A stretch of 64,000 bases of DNA. It comes from Streptomyces sp. NBC_01750 (GTDB taxonomy: Bacteria; Actinomycetota; Actinomycetes; Streptomycetales; Streptomycetaceae). A program made the position numbers and the translations under genes. Position 1 is the stretch's first letter, and each line of letters begins with the position of its first letter. Under the pieces are notes generated by a model that made no database searches, was not told where the DNA came from, and worked only from the letters and a program-made list of their open reading frames with translations. The stretch is from assembly GCF_035918095.1 (NCBI RefSeq), contig NZ_CP109137.1:4032001-4096000 (forward strand). Reading direction: 5' to 3'. Shown here in pieces: positions 25,641 through 34,212 of the stretch.

Positions 25641-26516
25641 TCAGGGCGTCAGCACACCATCCAGAAACGGCTCGACCGCCGTCCGCCAACCCTCCGGCTG
25701 GTCGTAGTGCACCAGATGGCCCGCGTCCGCCACTTCCCCGTACTCACCCCGGGGCAGGACCCGCACCATCTCCTGGGCCTCCGCGCGGCCCAGTTCGCCG
25801 TCCAGGCCACGGACCACCAGTGTCGGGCACTGGACCTGGGCCAACTCCTCCCAGTGGGCGTCGTGGACCCACGTTTCACGGGAGGTGAGCATCTGGCGGC
25901 GGGAGAAGACCGGGCGCCAGCCGTCCGCCCGTTCCGACATCACTTCCGCGAAGAACTCTCCTCGGGCGGGGTTGTGCCGCTCCACCCAGGGGTCGTCCTC
26001 GCCGAACCACTTGCGGACGTCCGCCAGCGTCGCGAACGGGACCGGCCAGGAGCGGAACCAGTCCTCCCACTCACGCTGCGAGGCCGCACCCAGCGCGGAG
26101 GCACGCATATCGCAGATGATCAGAGCCTGGACCAGGTCCGGGCGCTTGGCGGCGAGTTGCCACGCGGTGAGCGCGCCCATGGAATGGCCGACCAGGGTCA
26201 CCGGGGCGAGGCCCAGTTGTTCGACGGCGGTCTCGGCGTCGGCGACATACGCCTCGCGGGTGAACGGGCCCTCGGCCGGCTTGTCGCTGCGGCCGTGACC
26301 TCGCTGATCGAGTGCGATCGCGCGGTGCCGCTCAGCCAGCCAGCGGGCCGTCGAGGCCCAGTGCGAGGCACGGCCCATCAATCCGTGGAGCAGTAAGACT
26401 CCGGGTGCGTGATCCGTTTCGCCCCTTCCTTTGGGAGGGTCGGCAAACTCCCAGGCAGCCAGGCGTACGCCGTCGGCTCCGGTTACGTCGATGCGCCGCA
26501 CCATGTGGCCTGGCAC
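25641..26516 (-). CDS. Alpha/beta hydrolase
   Basis: A 291-residue enzyme of the alpha/beta-hydrolase fold. The oxyanion-hole motif is LLLHGLMGRASHW, the nucleophile elbow is VGHSMGALT (Ser about 117), the acid is probably in VRGLDGELG, and the His is in ADAGHLVHYDQPEGW. It also has DQRGHGRSDKP, common in perhydrolase/esterase and C-C hydrolase branches. GTG 26516, behind GGGGGAGAG, is used; ATG 26504 is an alternative. No signal peptide, so it is cytoplasmic. Substrate is unknown. It lies downstream of dmdR1 on the same strand, but a 650-bp gap with terminators separates them. Confidence 0.92.
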   Translation of the reverse strand: MPGHMVRRIDVTGADGVRLAAWEFADPPKGRGETDHAPGVLLLHGLMGRASHWASTARWLAERHRAIALDQRGHGRSDKPAEGPFTREAYVADAETAVEQLGLAPVTLVGHSMGALTAWQLAAKRPDLVQALIICDMRASALGAASQREWEDWFRSWPVPFATLADVRKWFGEDDPWVERHNPARGEFFAEVMSERADGWRPVFSRRQMLTSRETWVHDAHWEELAQVQCPTLVVRGLDGELGRAEAQEMVRVLPRGEYGEVADAGHLVHYDQPEGWRTAVEPFLDGVLTP

Positions 26517-26746
26517 CCCCTTCTCTCCCCCGGTGGTCCTGCTCGGTCGAGTCCTGCCAGACTATCGAACCTCTATTCGAAAACGCGGGTCTGCCGTACA
26601 ACACCCCTCATTCGAGTGACCGCCCTCAAGGATTGACGCCCGCGGCCGAGGGAAGATCTTCAGCGGGAGGCGGGCCGCTCGGGGATGACGGTCCGAGGGG
26701 ATTGACCCTGGGAGCTCGGGGCTCCGGGTCAGCACAGGGGAGGTCA

Positions 26747-26774
26747 GGCCCCGGCTCCCGTGGGAGCCGGGGCC
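26747..26774. terminator. Perfect 13-bp inverted repeat hairpin
   Basis: GGCCCCGGCTCCC (26747-26759) pairs with GGGAGCCGGGGCC (26762-26774) around only two bases. A very stable hairpin; likely a terminator or transcript-end stabiliser. Confidence 0.6.
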
Positions 26775-26830
26775 CTCCTGTGGATTCAGGGCGTGCGGGA
26801 CACAGGCGCACGGGACGTACGGGTCGCGCG

Positions 26831-26859
26831 GGGCATGCGCGTACAGGGCATGCGCGTAC
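26831..26859. repeat. 14-bp tandem direct repeat
   Basis: GGGCATGCGCGTAC occurs at 26831-26844 and again at 26846-26859, inside a longer stretch of degenerate C/G/A/T-alternating repeats (26800-26900). Confidence 0.7.
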
Positions 26860-27067
26860 CGCACTTGCGGGGCTCGCTGAGCGTGCTGGGCGCGGCGTTG
26901 AGCGCGCTGGACGTACGGCGGGCGCATCACCCGGATCCCTCCCCGGCCATGGGGTCATATGCCTCAGCCACAGCGTGGCACGCGATTCGCCCGGGCGCTG
27001 CCATTCCGGACGGAAAACGGTATCCGGCGGGTGGAAACCGCCACACGAAGTCCCGACGGTGTGTCCG

Positions 27068-27095
27068 GGGGACGCCCGAGAGGCCCCGGGCGTCC
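27068..27095 (-). terminator. dmdR1 terminator hairpin
   Basis: GGGACGCCCG (27068-27077) pairs with CGGGCGTCCC (27086-27095), 8-base loop, about 70 bp past the dmdR1 stop. Confidence 0.65.
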
Positions 27096-27166
27096 CAGGT
27101 CAGGAACGCTGCGGGGCCGTCAGGCCGCGGTCAGTGCCCGGTTATTGCTCGGCCACTGCTTGGCTA

Positions 27167-27859
27167 CTACTGCTTGGCCACGAACACATGCGAGGCCACA
27201 TCGGCCTCCAGCTCCGCCGCCTCGCCGCTGCTGCCCACGAGCACTCCGCCCGCGGACTCCGTCACGCTGACCACCGAACCGGGCTGTACTCCCGCCCGCC
27301 GCAGCGTGTACATCAGCTGGGCGTCCGTCTGGATCGGCTCGCCGATCCGCCGTACGACCACGGTCTTGCCGTCCGCGCCCGGGTCCAGGTCGGCCAGCGA
27401 GACCATGCCGTCGTCCAGGAACGGGTCGGCCTCCGCCTTCTCGCCCAGCTCCTCGAGGCCCGGGATCGGGTTCCCGTACGGCGACTCCGTCGGGTGGCGC
27501 AGCAGCTCCAGAACGCGCCGCTCCACCGCCTCGCTCATCACATGCTCCCAGCGGCACGCCTCCGCGTGGACCTGCTCCCACTCCAGGCCGATCACATCGA
27601 CGAGCAGACACTCGGCCAGCCTGTGCTTGCGCATCACGCGCGTCGCCAGCCGCCTGCCCTCGTCGGTCAGCTCCAGGTGACGGTCGCCGGCGACCGTCAC
27701 CAGGCCGTCGCGCTCCATGCGCGCCACGGTCTGGCTGACCGTCGGACCGCTCTGGTCGAGCCGCTCGGCGATCCGGGCGCGCATGGGCACCACACCTTCC
27801 TCTTCGAGCTCGAGGATGGTGCGGAGATACATCTCCGTCGTGTCGATCAGTCCGGACAT
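27167..27859 (-). CDS. dmdR1: DtxR-family iron-dependent repressor
   Basis: A 230-residue metalloregulator. Residues 1-70 are the winged helix (DTTEMYLRTILELEEEGVVP, SGPTVSQTVARMERDGLV). The metal-binding and dimerisation domain follows (HRLAECLLVDVIGLEWEQVHAEACRWEHVMSEAVERRVLE), with Cys102-type and His/Glu ligands in EACRWEHVM. A C-terminal SH3-like domain ends in SHVFVAKQ. With Fe(II) it should repress siderophore and iron-uptake genes by binding 19-bp iron boxes. Sequence is close to what I recall of S. coelicolor DmdR1 (SCO4394). No siderophore gene or iron box was seen nearby, so its targets are elsewhere. Start ATG 27859 is the family start MSGLIDTTEMYLRTI. Confidence 0.96.
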   Translation of the reverse strand: MSGLIDTTEMYLRTILELEEEGVVPMRARIAERLDQSGPTVSQTVARMERDGLVTVAGDRHLELTDEGRRLATRVMRKHRLAECLLVDVIGLEWEQVHAEACRWEHVMSEAVERRVLELLRHPTESPYGNPIPGLEELGEKAEADPFLDDGMVSLADLDPGADGKTVVVRRIGEPIQTDAQLMYTLRRAGVQPGSVVSVTESAGGVLVGSSGEAAELEADVASHVFVAKQ

Positions 27860-28080
27860 ACGTGCCCCTCGATGCTGTGACTGGAAAAACAGTCGTGCGC
27901 TGGCCCTGACTCAATTCTGACGCATCCCACTGACAACCGTGCCGTGCCGGGGGTAAGCCGTCGGGAAGCCTCTCCCCGAGCCCGTACGACAGCTCGTACG
28001 GAGCTCGTACGGAAGGCTGTATTGACAGAGCAATGGTCCAGACCGCAACGTGATCCGCGGCACGGGTATTCCCGCCGCGG

Positions 28081-28110
28081 TGCAGCCGCGTGCAGCCGCG
28101 TGCAGCCGCG
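28081..28110. repeat. Three tandem copies of a 10-bp unit
   Basis: TGCAGCCGCG repeated three times without interruption, ending 29 bp before the SIS gene start. Confidence 0.85.
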
Positions 28111-28139
28111 GTTCCTCACCTCCCCGAAAGGGCTCGGCG

Positions 28140-28895
28140 ATGAGCGAGAGCAAGCTGGCCGGTCAGTTCTTCGACGCCGCGATCGGTCTGCTGCAGCGTG
28201 TCCGGGACGAGGAGACGGCGAACATCGCCGACTCCGGGGCCGCGATCGCGGACACCGTCGCCGCGGGCGGCCGCCTCTTCGCTTTCGGCGCCGGACACTC
28301 CTCGCTCGCCGCGCAGGACGTCGTCTACCGGGCCGGCGGCTTCGCCCTGATGAACCTCCTCGCCGTGCCCGGCGTCGTCGGTGTCGACGTCATGCCGGCC
28401 ACGCTCGGCTCGGCCCTCGAGCGTGTGAACGGGCTCGCGGGCGCCGTGCTCGACTCCAGTCCCGCCAAGGCCGGCGACGTACTCGTGATCATCTCGCTCT
28501 CGGGGCGCAACGCGCTGCCCGTCGAGATGGCCATGAACGCCCGCGCGCTCGGGCTCAAGGTCATCGGCGTGACGTCGGTGGCATACGCGGAGGGCACCAC
28601 ATCCCGGCACGTCTCCGGCACCTTCCTCAAGGACCACTGCGACATCGTCCTCGACTCCAAGATCGCGGTCGGCGACGCGGAGCTCACCCACGAAGGCATC
28701 GAGGCTCCCTTCGCGCCCGCGTCGACCGTCGTCACCAGCGCGCTGATGCAGGCGATGATGGCGGCAGCGGCCGAACAGCTGGTCGAGCGGGGCATCGAGC
28801 CGCCGCTGCTGCGCTCGGGGAACGTGGACGGCGGGCACGAGTGGAACGGACGCGTGATGACGGAGTACGGGGACCGGATCTTCTTCCGCCACTAG
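28140..28895 (+). CDS. SIS-domain sugar isomerase-like protein (UPF0309-type)
   Basis: A 251-residue SIS protein. The phosphosugar-binding stretch is RLFAFGAGHSSLAAQDVVYRAGG, and the second SIS motif is DVLVIISLSGRNALPVEMAM. It ends in LRSGNVDGGHEWNGRVMTEYGDRIFF. SIS proteins isomerise or bind phosphosugars; this branch resembles the uncharacterised UPF0309/MurQ-like group acting on amino-sugar phosphates. ATG 28140 follows GAAAGGGCTCGGCG. It is divergent from dmdR1 with a 280-bp gap. Enzyme activity is inferred only from the fold. Confidence 0.9.
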   Translation: MSESKLAGQFFDAAIGLLQRVRDEETANIADSGAAIADTVAAGGRLFAFGAGHSSLAAQDVVYRAGGFALMNLLAVPGVVGVDVMPATLGSALERVNGLAGAVLDSSPAKAGDVLVIISLSGRNALPVEMAMNARALGLKVIGVTSVAYAEGTTSRHVSGTFLKDHCDIVLDSKIAVGDAELTHEGIEAPFAPASTVVTSALMQAMMAAAAEQLVERGIEPPLLRSGNVDGGHEWNGRVMTEYGDRIFFRH

Positions 28896-29050
28896 GACGT
28901 ACGGCCCGCCGCACCCCGGGGCACGGCGGTTTCACGCCGCAGTGGGGCCGCCGCACCGCGACGGCTCACCGCCACGCGGCGGCATCATGTCCGGCCGGCC
29001 GCCCGCGCTCGGCGCGGGCCCGCACTCGGCACGCCCGCGCGTTCCGTTCG

Positions 29051-30439
29051 TCAGCCGTCCCCCTGCCCGCCCGTCAGCCGCGCCAGATCCAGCGCCGACG
29101 CCGCCAGAACCGCCACGCTCTCCGCGTACACCGCGTCCTGGCGTTCGAACGCCGGGCGGCTCGCCCCGCGCAGAAACGTCACCACTCCCAGCGTCCGGCC
29201 CCGGCTCCGCAGCACCGTGCACAGCGCGTGGACCGCGTCCCGCGGCCACTGGCGCTCCGCCGCCCAGTCGCCCGCCACCGCGGGCGCGCTCGCCCGGACC
29301 GAGCCGATGCGGTCCGCTGCCTGGAGCGCCGGATGGTCCTGCGGATAGCGCACCGGAATGCCCGCACCCGCCACCGCCACACACGGGCCCGGCGCCCCCG
29401 AAGGCGTTGCCGCGACACGCACCAGCCGATCCCCTTCCCCCTCCAGCAGATCGATCAACGCATGGTCGGCGAAGCCCGCGAGCGCGAAGTCCAGATACGC
29501 GGTCGCCGCCTCCATCGAGTCCTCGCACTCCGCCGCGGCCCGCCCCGCCCGGTGCAGCTGGCTCGACCGGAACCGCTGCCGGTCCGCCTCCTGCTCGGCC
29601 AGCTTCGCCTCGGTCACATCGTGGAACAGCCACCCCACGCCGAGCGGCACAGGCTCCTCCGCGAGCGGCGAGGCCAGCCGCAGGAACCCACTGCGCCAGC
29701 ACCGCCGCCGCTCCCCCTCGGCCGTACTCAGCGTCACCCACAACTCCGCGAGCCCCCGCGGCGCCCCCTCGGCCAGCACATGGTGGAGCGCGCCCTCCAG
29801 CTCCTCCAGACCCTGGACGACCAGTTCCCCGAGCGGCCGCCCGAGCGATGAGGTGCGCCCGGCGCCCAGCACCCGCGCCGCATAGCCGTTGACAACGGTC
29901 GGCCGCAGATCCACATCGACCAGTACGAGCCCCCAGGACTCGTCCTCGAACAGCGCCTCGCTCAACGCGATCGCCCGCTCCAGATCGATCTGCGCGTGCA
30001 CCTCGCTGAACGCGCAGTACACCCCGGCCGGCTTGCCGTCCGCGCCGAGCACCCGCGCCGACTGGGTCCGTACGAGAACACGCCCGCCGTCCTTGCGCAG
30101 CAGCGCGAATTCATGGACGGTGCGCCCCGGCACATCCATCGCGGCCATCAGCCGCCCCTGCACCTCTTCGGCATCGGCGGTCCGCACCGCCCACCCGGCA
30201 AACCCGCGCCGCCCCACCGCCTCCTCGGGCGACCAGCCGAGAATCCGCTCCGCCTCGCGGTTCCAGTGGGTGACGGTGCCGTCCGCGTCGAAGGCGCAGA
30301 GCGCGGCGTCCATCCCGTCGAGCAGCGCCGCAAGCAGCTCCGCCCCCGGCACCGGGCCGGGCTCCGGCGAACCCACGTCGTCCCGCTCCGGCTCGTCAGG
30401 CCCGAGCGCATTGGTGGTCTCACTCCTGGAAGCACTCAT
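29051..30439 (-). CDS. PAS-PAS-GAF sensory protein without output domain
   Basis: A 462-residue cytoplasmic protein. PAS1 (about 35-140) shows MDAALCAFDADGTVTHWNREAERILGW; PAS2 (about 155-270) shows SWGLVLVDVDLRPTVVNGYAARVLG. A GAF-like domain (about 290-455) ends the protein (HALCTVLRSRGRTLGVVTFLR). Related Streptomyces proteins carry a C-terminal PP2C phosphatase or kinase; here there is none, so it must signal by protein contact or as a partner subunit. ATG 30439 follows AGGGGGTCCAGG. The next gene upstream is 450 bp away. What it senses is unknown. Confidence 0.88.
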   Translation of the reverse strand: MSASRSETTNALGPDEPERDDVGSPEPGPVPGAELLAALLDGMDAALCAFDADGTVTHWNREAERILGWSPEEAVGRRGFAGWAVRTADAEEVQGRLMAAMDVPGRTVHEFALLRKDGGRVLVRTQSARVLGADGKPAGVYCAFSEVHAQIDLERAIALSEALFEDESWGLVLVDVDLRPTVVNGYAARVLGAGRTSSLGRPLGELVVQGLEELEGALHHVLAEGAPRGLAELWVTLSTAEGERRRCWRSGFLRLASPLAEEPVPLGVGWLFHDVTEAKLAEQEADRQRFRSSQLHRAGRAAAECEDSMEAATAYLDFALAGFADHALIDLLEGEGDRLVRVAATPSGAPGPCVAVAGAGIPVRYPQDHPALQAADRIGSVRASAPAVAGDWAAERQWPRDAVHALCTVLRSRGRTLGVVTFLRGASRPAFERQDAVYAESVAVLAASALDLARLTGGQGDG

Positions 30440-30554
30440 CCTGGACCCCCTGCAGGACGCATCCACACATGCTTTTTGCACCTCAGATCATTCAACTGGA
30501 ACGTGACGCAGCGCACACTCTGTTCCCGGAAATCTTTGCCTGGGGGAAATTGGG

Positions 30555-30583
30555 TTGTGGCCTCGCGGACCGCTTCCTAAGGT
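30555..30583 (+). promoter_or_regulatory. Candidate housekeeping promoter of very small transcript
   Basis: TTGTGG (30555-30560) and TAAGGT (30578-30583) with exactly 17 bp between. Transcription would begin near 30590, eight bases before the 16S-complementary element at 30598. Confidence 0.5.
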
Positions 30584-30616
30584 GTTGGCCACACGGTGAA
30601 AGGAGGTGATCCGGAA

Positions 30617-30655
30617 GTGATTTCGTTTCGGATGCGTGAGGTGACTGCGGGCTGA
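30617..30655 (+). CDS. Dwarf ORF (12 codons) with perfect 16S-complementary Shine-Dalgarno
   Basis: GTG 30617 opens a 12-residue frame, MISFRMREVTAG. The 15 bases GAAAGGAGGTGATCC (30598-30612) are an exact complement of the canonical 3' end of 16S rRNA, far longer than a normal 4-7 base ribosome site, and the AGGAGG core is 10 bp from the GTG. A promoter-like pair lies upstream and a strong inverted repeat downstream, so this looks like a complete small transcript. The peptide may be functional, or the RNA itself may bind 30S subunits. It lies between the starts/ends of minus-strand genes on an otherwise empty strand. I do not recognise a named family. Confidence 0.5.
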   Translation: MISFRMREVTAG

Positions 30656-30721
30656 CGGCCCGTCGTCGCACTCTGTGTGCAGCCGACAGAACCGTCGGCC
30701 GAAATACCTAGCAGTCACCGA

Positions 30722-30782
30722 CCCGCGGGCTCGCCGGCACATCCGGCCGACTCCTCCGCAAGGAGGGACCAGAGCCCGCGGG
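30722..30782 (+). terminator. Perfect 11-bp inverted repeat enclosing inner hairpin
   Basis: CCCGCGGGCTC (30722-30732) pairs with GAGCCCGCGGG (30772-30782); an inner hairpin CTCCT/AGGAG sits at 30751-30765, and TTTCTG follows. It would end the small transcript begun near 30590 and could also stop pdxH readthrough. Confidence 0.6.
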
Positions 30783-30887
30783 TTTCTGCGTTCCGGGGCA
30801 GTCCCGGGGCAGCTCGCCGCCGTGCCCGGCATCCCGTCGGCGGTGGCTGCCCGCGCTCGGGGGCGGGGCCGCCGCCTCGCGATCGCC

Positions 30888-31613
30888 TCAGGGTGACAGT
30901 CGCTCCACCTGCCACGCCCCCGACGGGGTACGGCGGACATACCGCAGCCGGTCGTGCAGCCGGTTCTCGTGGCCCTGCCAGAACTCCACCGTCTCCGGCT
31001 CGACCCGGTAGCCGCCCCACTCCGGCGGCGCCGGGACCTGCTCGCCCTCCGGGTAGCGGGCCGCCAGCTCCTCGTACTTGCGCAGCAGTTCCTCCCGCGA
31101 GGCGATCACCGAGGACTGGGCGCTGGCCCAGGCGCCGAGCTGAGAGCCGTGCGGGCGGGTGCGGAAGTAGGCGACCGTCTCGTCGCGGCCGATGCGGGAC
31201 GCCGTGCCGGTGACGATGACCTGGCGGGCCAGACCGTGCCAGGGGAAGAGCAGCGAGATGTGCGGATTGGCGGCCAGCTCGCCACCCTTGCGGGAGGCGT
31301 AGTTGGTGTAGAAGACGAAGCCGCGCCCGTCGAACTGCTTCAGCAGCACCGTGCGCGATGACGGGCGGCCGTCGGGTGTGGCCGTGGCGACGATCATGGC
31401 GTTCGGCTCGCGCAGACCGCCGGACGTGGCGTCCCGGAACCAGCGGGCGAACTGGTCCATGGGCGTGGACGCCAGGTCCGCCTCCAGGAGCGCGGTGGAG
31501 CGGTACTGCTCCCGCATGACGGCGGGGTCATGAGAAGGGGAATCCGGGTCCGGGTCAGCGGGATCCGAGTTCGGAGCGGCGGGATCCGAGTCCGGTGCGG
31601 CGTAGTCGGTCAC
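30888..31613 (-). CDS. pdxH: Pyridoxamine 5'-phosphate oxidase
   Basis: A 241-residue PNPOx that makes pyridoxal 5'-phosphate with FMN. FMN-binding residues lie in [21 protein letters not shown] and [12 protein letters not shown], and the C-terminal signature is [13 protein letters not shown] followed by WQVERLSP. The first 30 residues are an Asp/Pro-rich extension ([19 protein letters not shown]) absent from most homologs. GTG 31613 behind GCAGGATGG is the best start; frames upstream look non-coding. It is divergent from citrate synthase across about 260 bp. PLP made here serves enzymes such as SerC in this window, though that is general metabolism rather than an operon link. Confidence 0.96.
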   Translation of the reverse strand: MTDYAAPDSDPAAPNSDPADPDPDSPSHDPAVMREQYRSTALLEADLASTPMDQFARWFRDATSGGLREPNAMIVATATPDGRPSSRTVLLKQFDGRGFVFYTNYASRKGGELAANPHISLLFPWHGLARQVIVTGTASRIGRDETVAYFRTRPHGSQLGAWASAQSSVIASREELLRKYEELAARYPEGEQVPAPPEWGGYRVEPETVEFWQGHENRLHDRLRYVRRTPSGAWQVERLSP

Positions 31614-31873
31614 GGGGCCATCCTGCCGCAGTGGGCGAGTTTGCCCGGCACGGAGTGCCCTTAATCCTCCCCGGCCAAAATGGGGCAGTGTGCCGGATGT
31701 CACGCTTCCCCGCATCAGCCGGACCCGCCAAAATCTTGGGTCGGGCCACTGTGGCCTCCATACAGCAGGGGATATCGTCCTGCCTTCCCGACGGTTGGGT
31801 GACCACCTGCCGCACGGGGCATCACCGGGGTGACGGACCCACATCTGTCGTACGCATCTTGAGGAGCCGCCTG

Positions 31874-32974
31874 ATGTCCGACTTCGTACCTGGACTCGAG
31901 GGAGTCGTCGCGTTCGAAACGGAGATCGCCGAACCCGACAAGGAGGGCGGCTCGCTCCGCTACCGGGGCGTGGACATCGAGGATCTGGTGGGCCACGTCT
32001 CCTTCGGGAACGTGTGGGGCCTGCTTGTCGACGGCGCCTTCAACCCCGGCCTGCCGGCGGCCGAGCCCTTCCCCATCCCGGTGCACTCCGGCGACATCCG
32101 TGTCGATGTGCAGTCGGCGCTGGCGATGCTCGCCCCGGTGTGGGGTCTGAAACCGCTTCTCGACATCAATGAGGCGCAGGCCCGCGACGACCTGGCACGG
32201 GCCGCGGTGATGGCGCTGTCGTACGTCGCCCAGTCGGCGCGAGGCCAGGGCCTGCCGATGGTCCCGCAGAAGGAGATCGACAAGGCGCAGTCCGTCGTCG
32301 AGCGCTTCATGATCCGCTGGCGCGGGGAGCCGGACCCCCGTCACGTCAAGGCCGTCGACGCGTACTGGACGTCGGCGGCCGAGCACGGCATGAACGCCTC
32401 CACGTTCACCGCCCGGGTCATCGCGTCCACCGGCGCGGATGTGGCCGCCGCGCTGTCGGGTGCGGTCGGCGCGATGTCGGGGCCGCTGCACGGTGGTGCG
32501 CCGTCCCGTGTGCTGGGCATGATCGAGGAGATCGAGCGCACGGGTGACGCGACCGCGTATGTGAAGCGGACCCTGGACAAGGGCGAGCGGCTCATGGGCT
32601 TCGGGCACAGGGTCTACCGGGCCGAGGACCCCCGGGCTCGCGTGCTGCGCCGTACGGCCAAGGAGCTGGACGCGCCGCGCTTCGAGGTGGCGGAGGCGCT
32701 GGAGAGGGCCGCGCTGGAGGAGCTGCACAACCGCCGCCCGGACCGCGTCCTGGCGACGAACGTGGAGTTCTGGGCGGCGATCATGCTGGACTTCGCGGAT
32801 GTCCCGGCGCATATGTTCACGTCGATGTTCACCTGTGCCCGTACGGCGGGCTGGTCGGCGCACATCCTGGAGCAGAAGCGCACGGGCCGGCTGGTGCGTC
32901 CGTCCGCGCTGTACGTCGGGCCGGGGACGCGGAACCCGCGCGAGGTCGTCGGCTACGACAGCATCGCGGACTGA
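31874..32974 (+). CDS. Citrate synthase (short type)
   Basis: A 366-residue enzyme condensing acetyl-CoA and oxaloacetate to citrate. Catalytic His are in [13 protein letters not shown] and [17 protein letters not shown], and the Asp is in the C-terminal [27 protein letters not shown] region. It begins [32 protein letters not shown], like the second citrate synthase of streptomycetes rather than the longer type with an N-terminal extension. It could also serve as a 2-methylcitrate synthase, as these short forms sometimes accept propionyl-CoA. GAGGAG lies 7 bp before ATG 31874. Confidence 0.96.
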   Translation: MSDFVPGLEGVVAFETEIAEPDKEGGSLRYRGVDIEDLVGHVSFGNVWGLLVDGAFNPGLPAAEPFPIPVHSGDIRVDVQSALAMLAPVWGLKPLLDINEAQARDDLARAAVMALSYVAQSARGQGLPMVPQKEIDKAQSVVERFMIRWRGEPDPRHVKAVDAYWTSAAEHGMNASTFTARVIASTGADVAAALSGAVGAMSGPLHGGAPSRVLGMIEEIERTGDATAYVKRTLDKGERLMGFGHRVYRAEDPRARVLRRTAKELDAPRFEVAEALERAALEELHNRRPDRVLATNVEFWAAIMLDFADVPAHMFTSMFTCARTAGWSAHILEQKRTGRLVRPSALYVGPGTRNPREVVGYDSIAD

Positions 32975-33028
32975 CCTCGCGGACCGACCTGGCGAACCTC
33001 GCGGACCGACGTCCCGGAAAGCCGCGGT

Positions 33029-33066
33029 ACGGCGCCGTGCCCCTGGTCGCGGGGGCCCGGCGCCGT
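33029..33066. terminator. Bidirectional terminator between citrate synthase and dioxygenase
   Basis: ACGGCGCC (33029-33036) pairs with GGCGCCGT (33059-33066), with inner GCCCC/GGGGC pairing. It is preceded by a direct repeat CCTCGCGGACCGAC in 32975-33010. Confidence 0.6.
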
Positions 33067-33079
33067 TCGCCTGCCGTGG

Positions 33080-34087
33080 TCAGGCCGGGACGAGCAGGTC
33101 CTGGTGGTGGCGGGCGGCCACCTGAGGGTGGGCCCGCAGCCAGCCCTTGAGCTCGTTGCGGCCGTACTCGGCGAAGAGCGGGTTGGCCGGGTCTGCGGTG
33201 ACACCGGGCGCGTCCGCGGCGTGGGGGAAGGGCACCGGGGCGATCCGGGCGTCCAGTCGAGGGTTGTAGAAGAAGGGCACGGAGTAGCGCTCGGTGGCCC
33301 CTGCCGGGCTGACCACACGGTGGTTGGTGGCCAGCAGATAGCCGTTGGTGGCGACTTCGAGGAGCTCGCCGAGGTTGACGACGAAGGCGCCGGGAATCGG
33401 CGGCACCTCGTGGAAGAGCCCGTCGCCGCGCTGGACCTGGAGGCCGCCTATCTCGTCCTGGTGGAGCAGGGTGAGGAAGCCGTAGTCCTTGTGGGCGCCG
33501 ACGCCCTGCTCGCTGCCGTCGCCCGCGCTGCCCGGGTAGCGGACCAGCTTGAGGTGCAGATGGGGCCGGTCGGCGAAGATCTCGTCGTAGAAGTCCGGGG
33601 GCGCGCCGATGGCGGCGAGCAGTTCGTGCAGCAGCTTGTGCGCGACGCCGCTGAGCCGGTCGATCCAGCCGAGTGCGGCGGTGCGCAGGGCCGGGAGGGC
33701 GGCGGGCCACTGGTTGGGGCCTTCCAGCCACCAGTAGCCGGGCTCGCCGGGTCCGGGGATGTGCGGGGGGCGTTCGGCGCCGATGTCGAGCTGGTCGCGC
33801 CAGTCGCGGCTGCCCCCGGTGCGTTCGTCGCCGGTGCGGGTGTAGCCGCGGAAGTGGGGCGAGTTGAGGTGGGACACGGCGAGCCGGTCCGCCTCGGGGA
33901 GCGCGAAGAAGGCGCGCATCGCGCCGGTGAGGGCGGCGGTCTCTGCTTCGCCGACGCCGTGGCCGGTGAGCTGGAAGAAGCCGACGTCGTGGGCGGCGCT
34001 GTGGAGCTGTGCGTGGAGCAGCGCGCGGGACTGGGGGCCTCGGTCGGCTGCGGAGAGGTCGATGACAGGAAGCTGCAAGTACGACAT
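33080..34087 (-). CDS. 2-oxoglutarate/Fe(II)-type dioxygenase (IPNS family)
   Basis: A 335-residue non-haem iron oxygenase. Iron ligands are His199 and Asp201 (GAHKDYG) and His256 (TNHRVVSP); Arg267 and Ser269 (RYSVPFF) form the RxS co-substrate motif. The N-terminal DIOX_N domain starts LPVIDLSAADRG. The family contains isopenicillin N synthase, ACC oxidase, flavone/gibberellin hydroxylases and many unknown bacterial members. Upstream, at 34213, lies a Cys-type leader peptide, so expression may answer to cysteine or sulfur state; that would fit a sulfur-containing substrate but this is inference. ATG 34087 gives the usual short N-terminus. It is not part of the TetR operon upstream, which ends in its own hairpin. 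Confidence 0.93.
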   Translation of the reverse strand: MSYLQLPVIDLSAADRGPQSRALLHAQLHSAAHDVGFFQLTGHGVGEAETAALTGAMRAFFALPEADRLAVSHLNSPHFRGYTRTGDERTGGSRDWRDQLDIGAERPPHIPGPGEPGYWWLEGPNQWPAALPALRTAALGWIDRLSGVAHKLLHELLAAIGAPPDFYDEIFADRPHLHLKLVRYPGSAGDGSEQGVGAHKDYGFLTLLHQDEIGGLQVQRGDGLFHEVPPIPGAFVVNLGELLEVATNGYLLATNHRVVSPAGATERYSVPFFYNPRLDARIAPVPFPHAADAPGVTADPANPLFAEYGRNELKGWLRAHPQVAARHHQDLLVPA

Positions 34088-34212
34088 GGGGTACGTCCGC
34101 TGAGGTGTGGCCCGGCCGCCGCTCCCGGCGATGGCCGGGTACACGTACCGCCGACGGGCCGCCGGGGTGGGGCGGAGCCGGGGGGACCGGGGTGGGTGGA
34201 GAGGGGGCTGGG

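Larger units (their letters stand above)
26517..27166. other. 650-bp intergenic region with hairpins and repeats
   Basis: Between the hydrolase start and the dmdR1 stop. It holds two strong hairpins (26747, 27068) and a repeat patch (26831). Open frames across it on the minus strand are Arg/Pro/Ala low-complexity and look non-coding. A plus-strand frame continuing into the antisense of dmdR1 is discussed in the findings. Confidence 0.6.

Noticed and set aside
26626..26958. 110-codon minus-strand frame in the 650-bp gap next to dmdR1
   Set aside because: Built from degenerate RACPVRACPARP repeats and two hairpins; no ribosome site or family similarity.
30598..30612. 16S-complementary stretch considered as a misplaced rRNA fragment
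   Set aside because: It is the complement on the coding strand only over the tail; no neighbouring 16S or spacer sequence is present on either strand.
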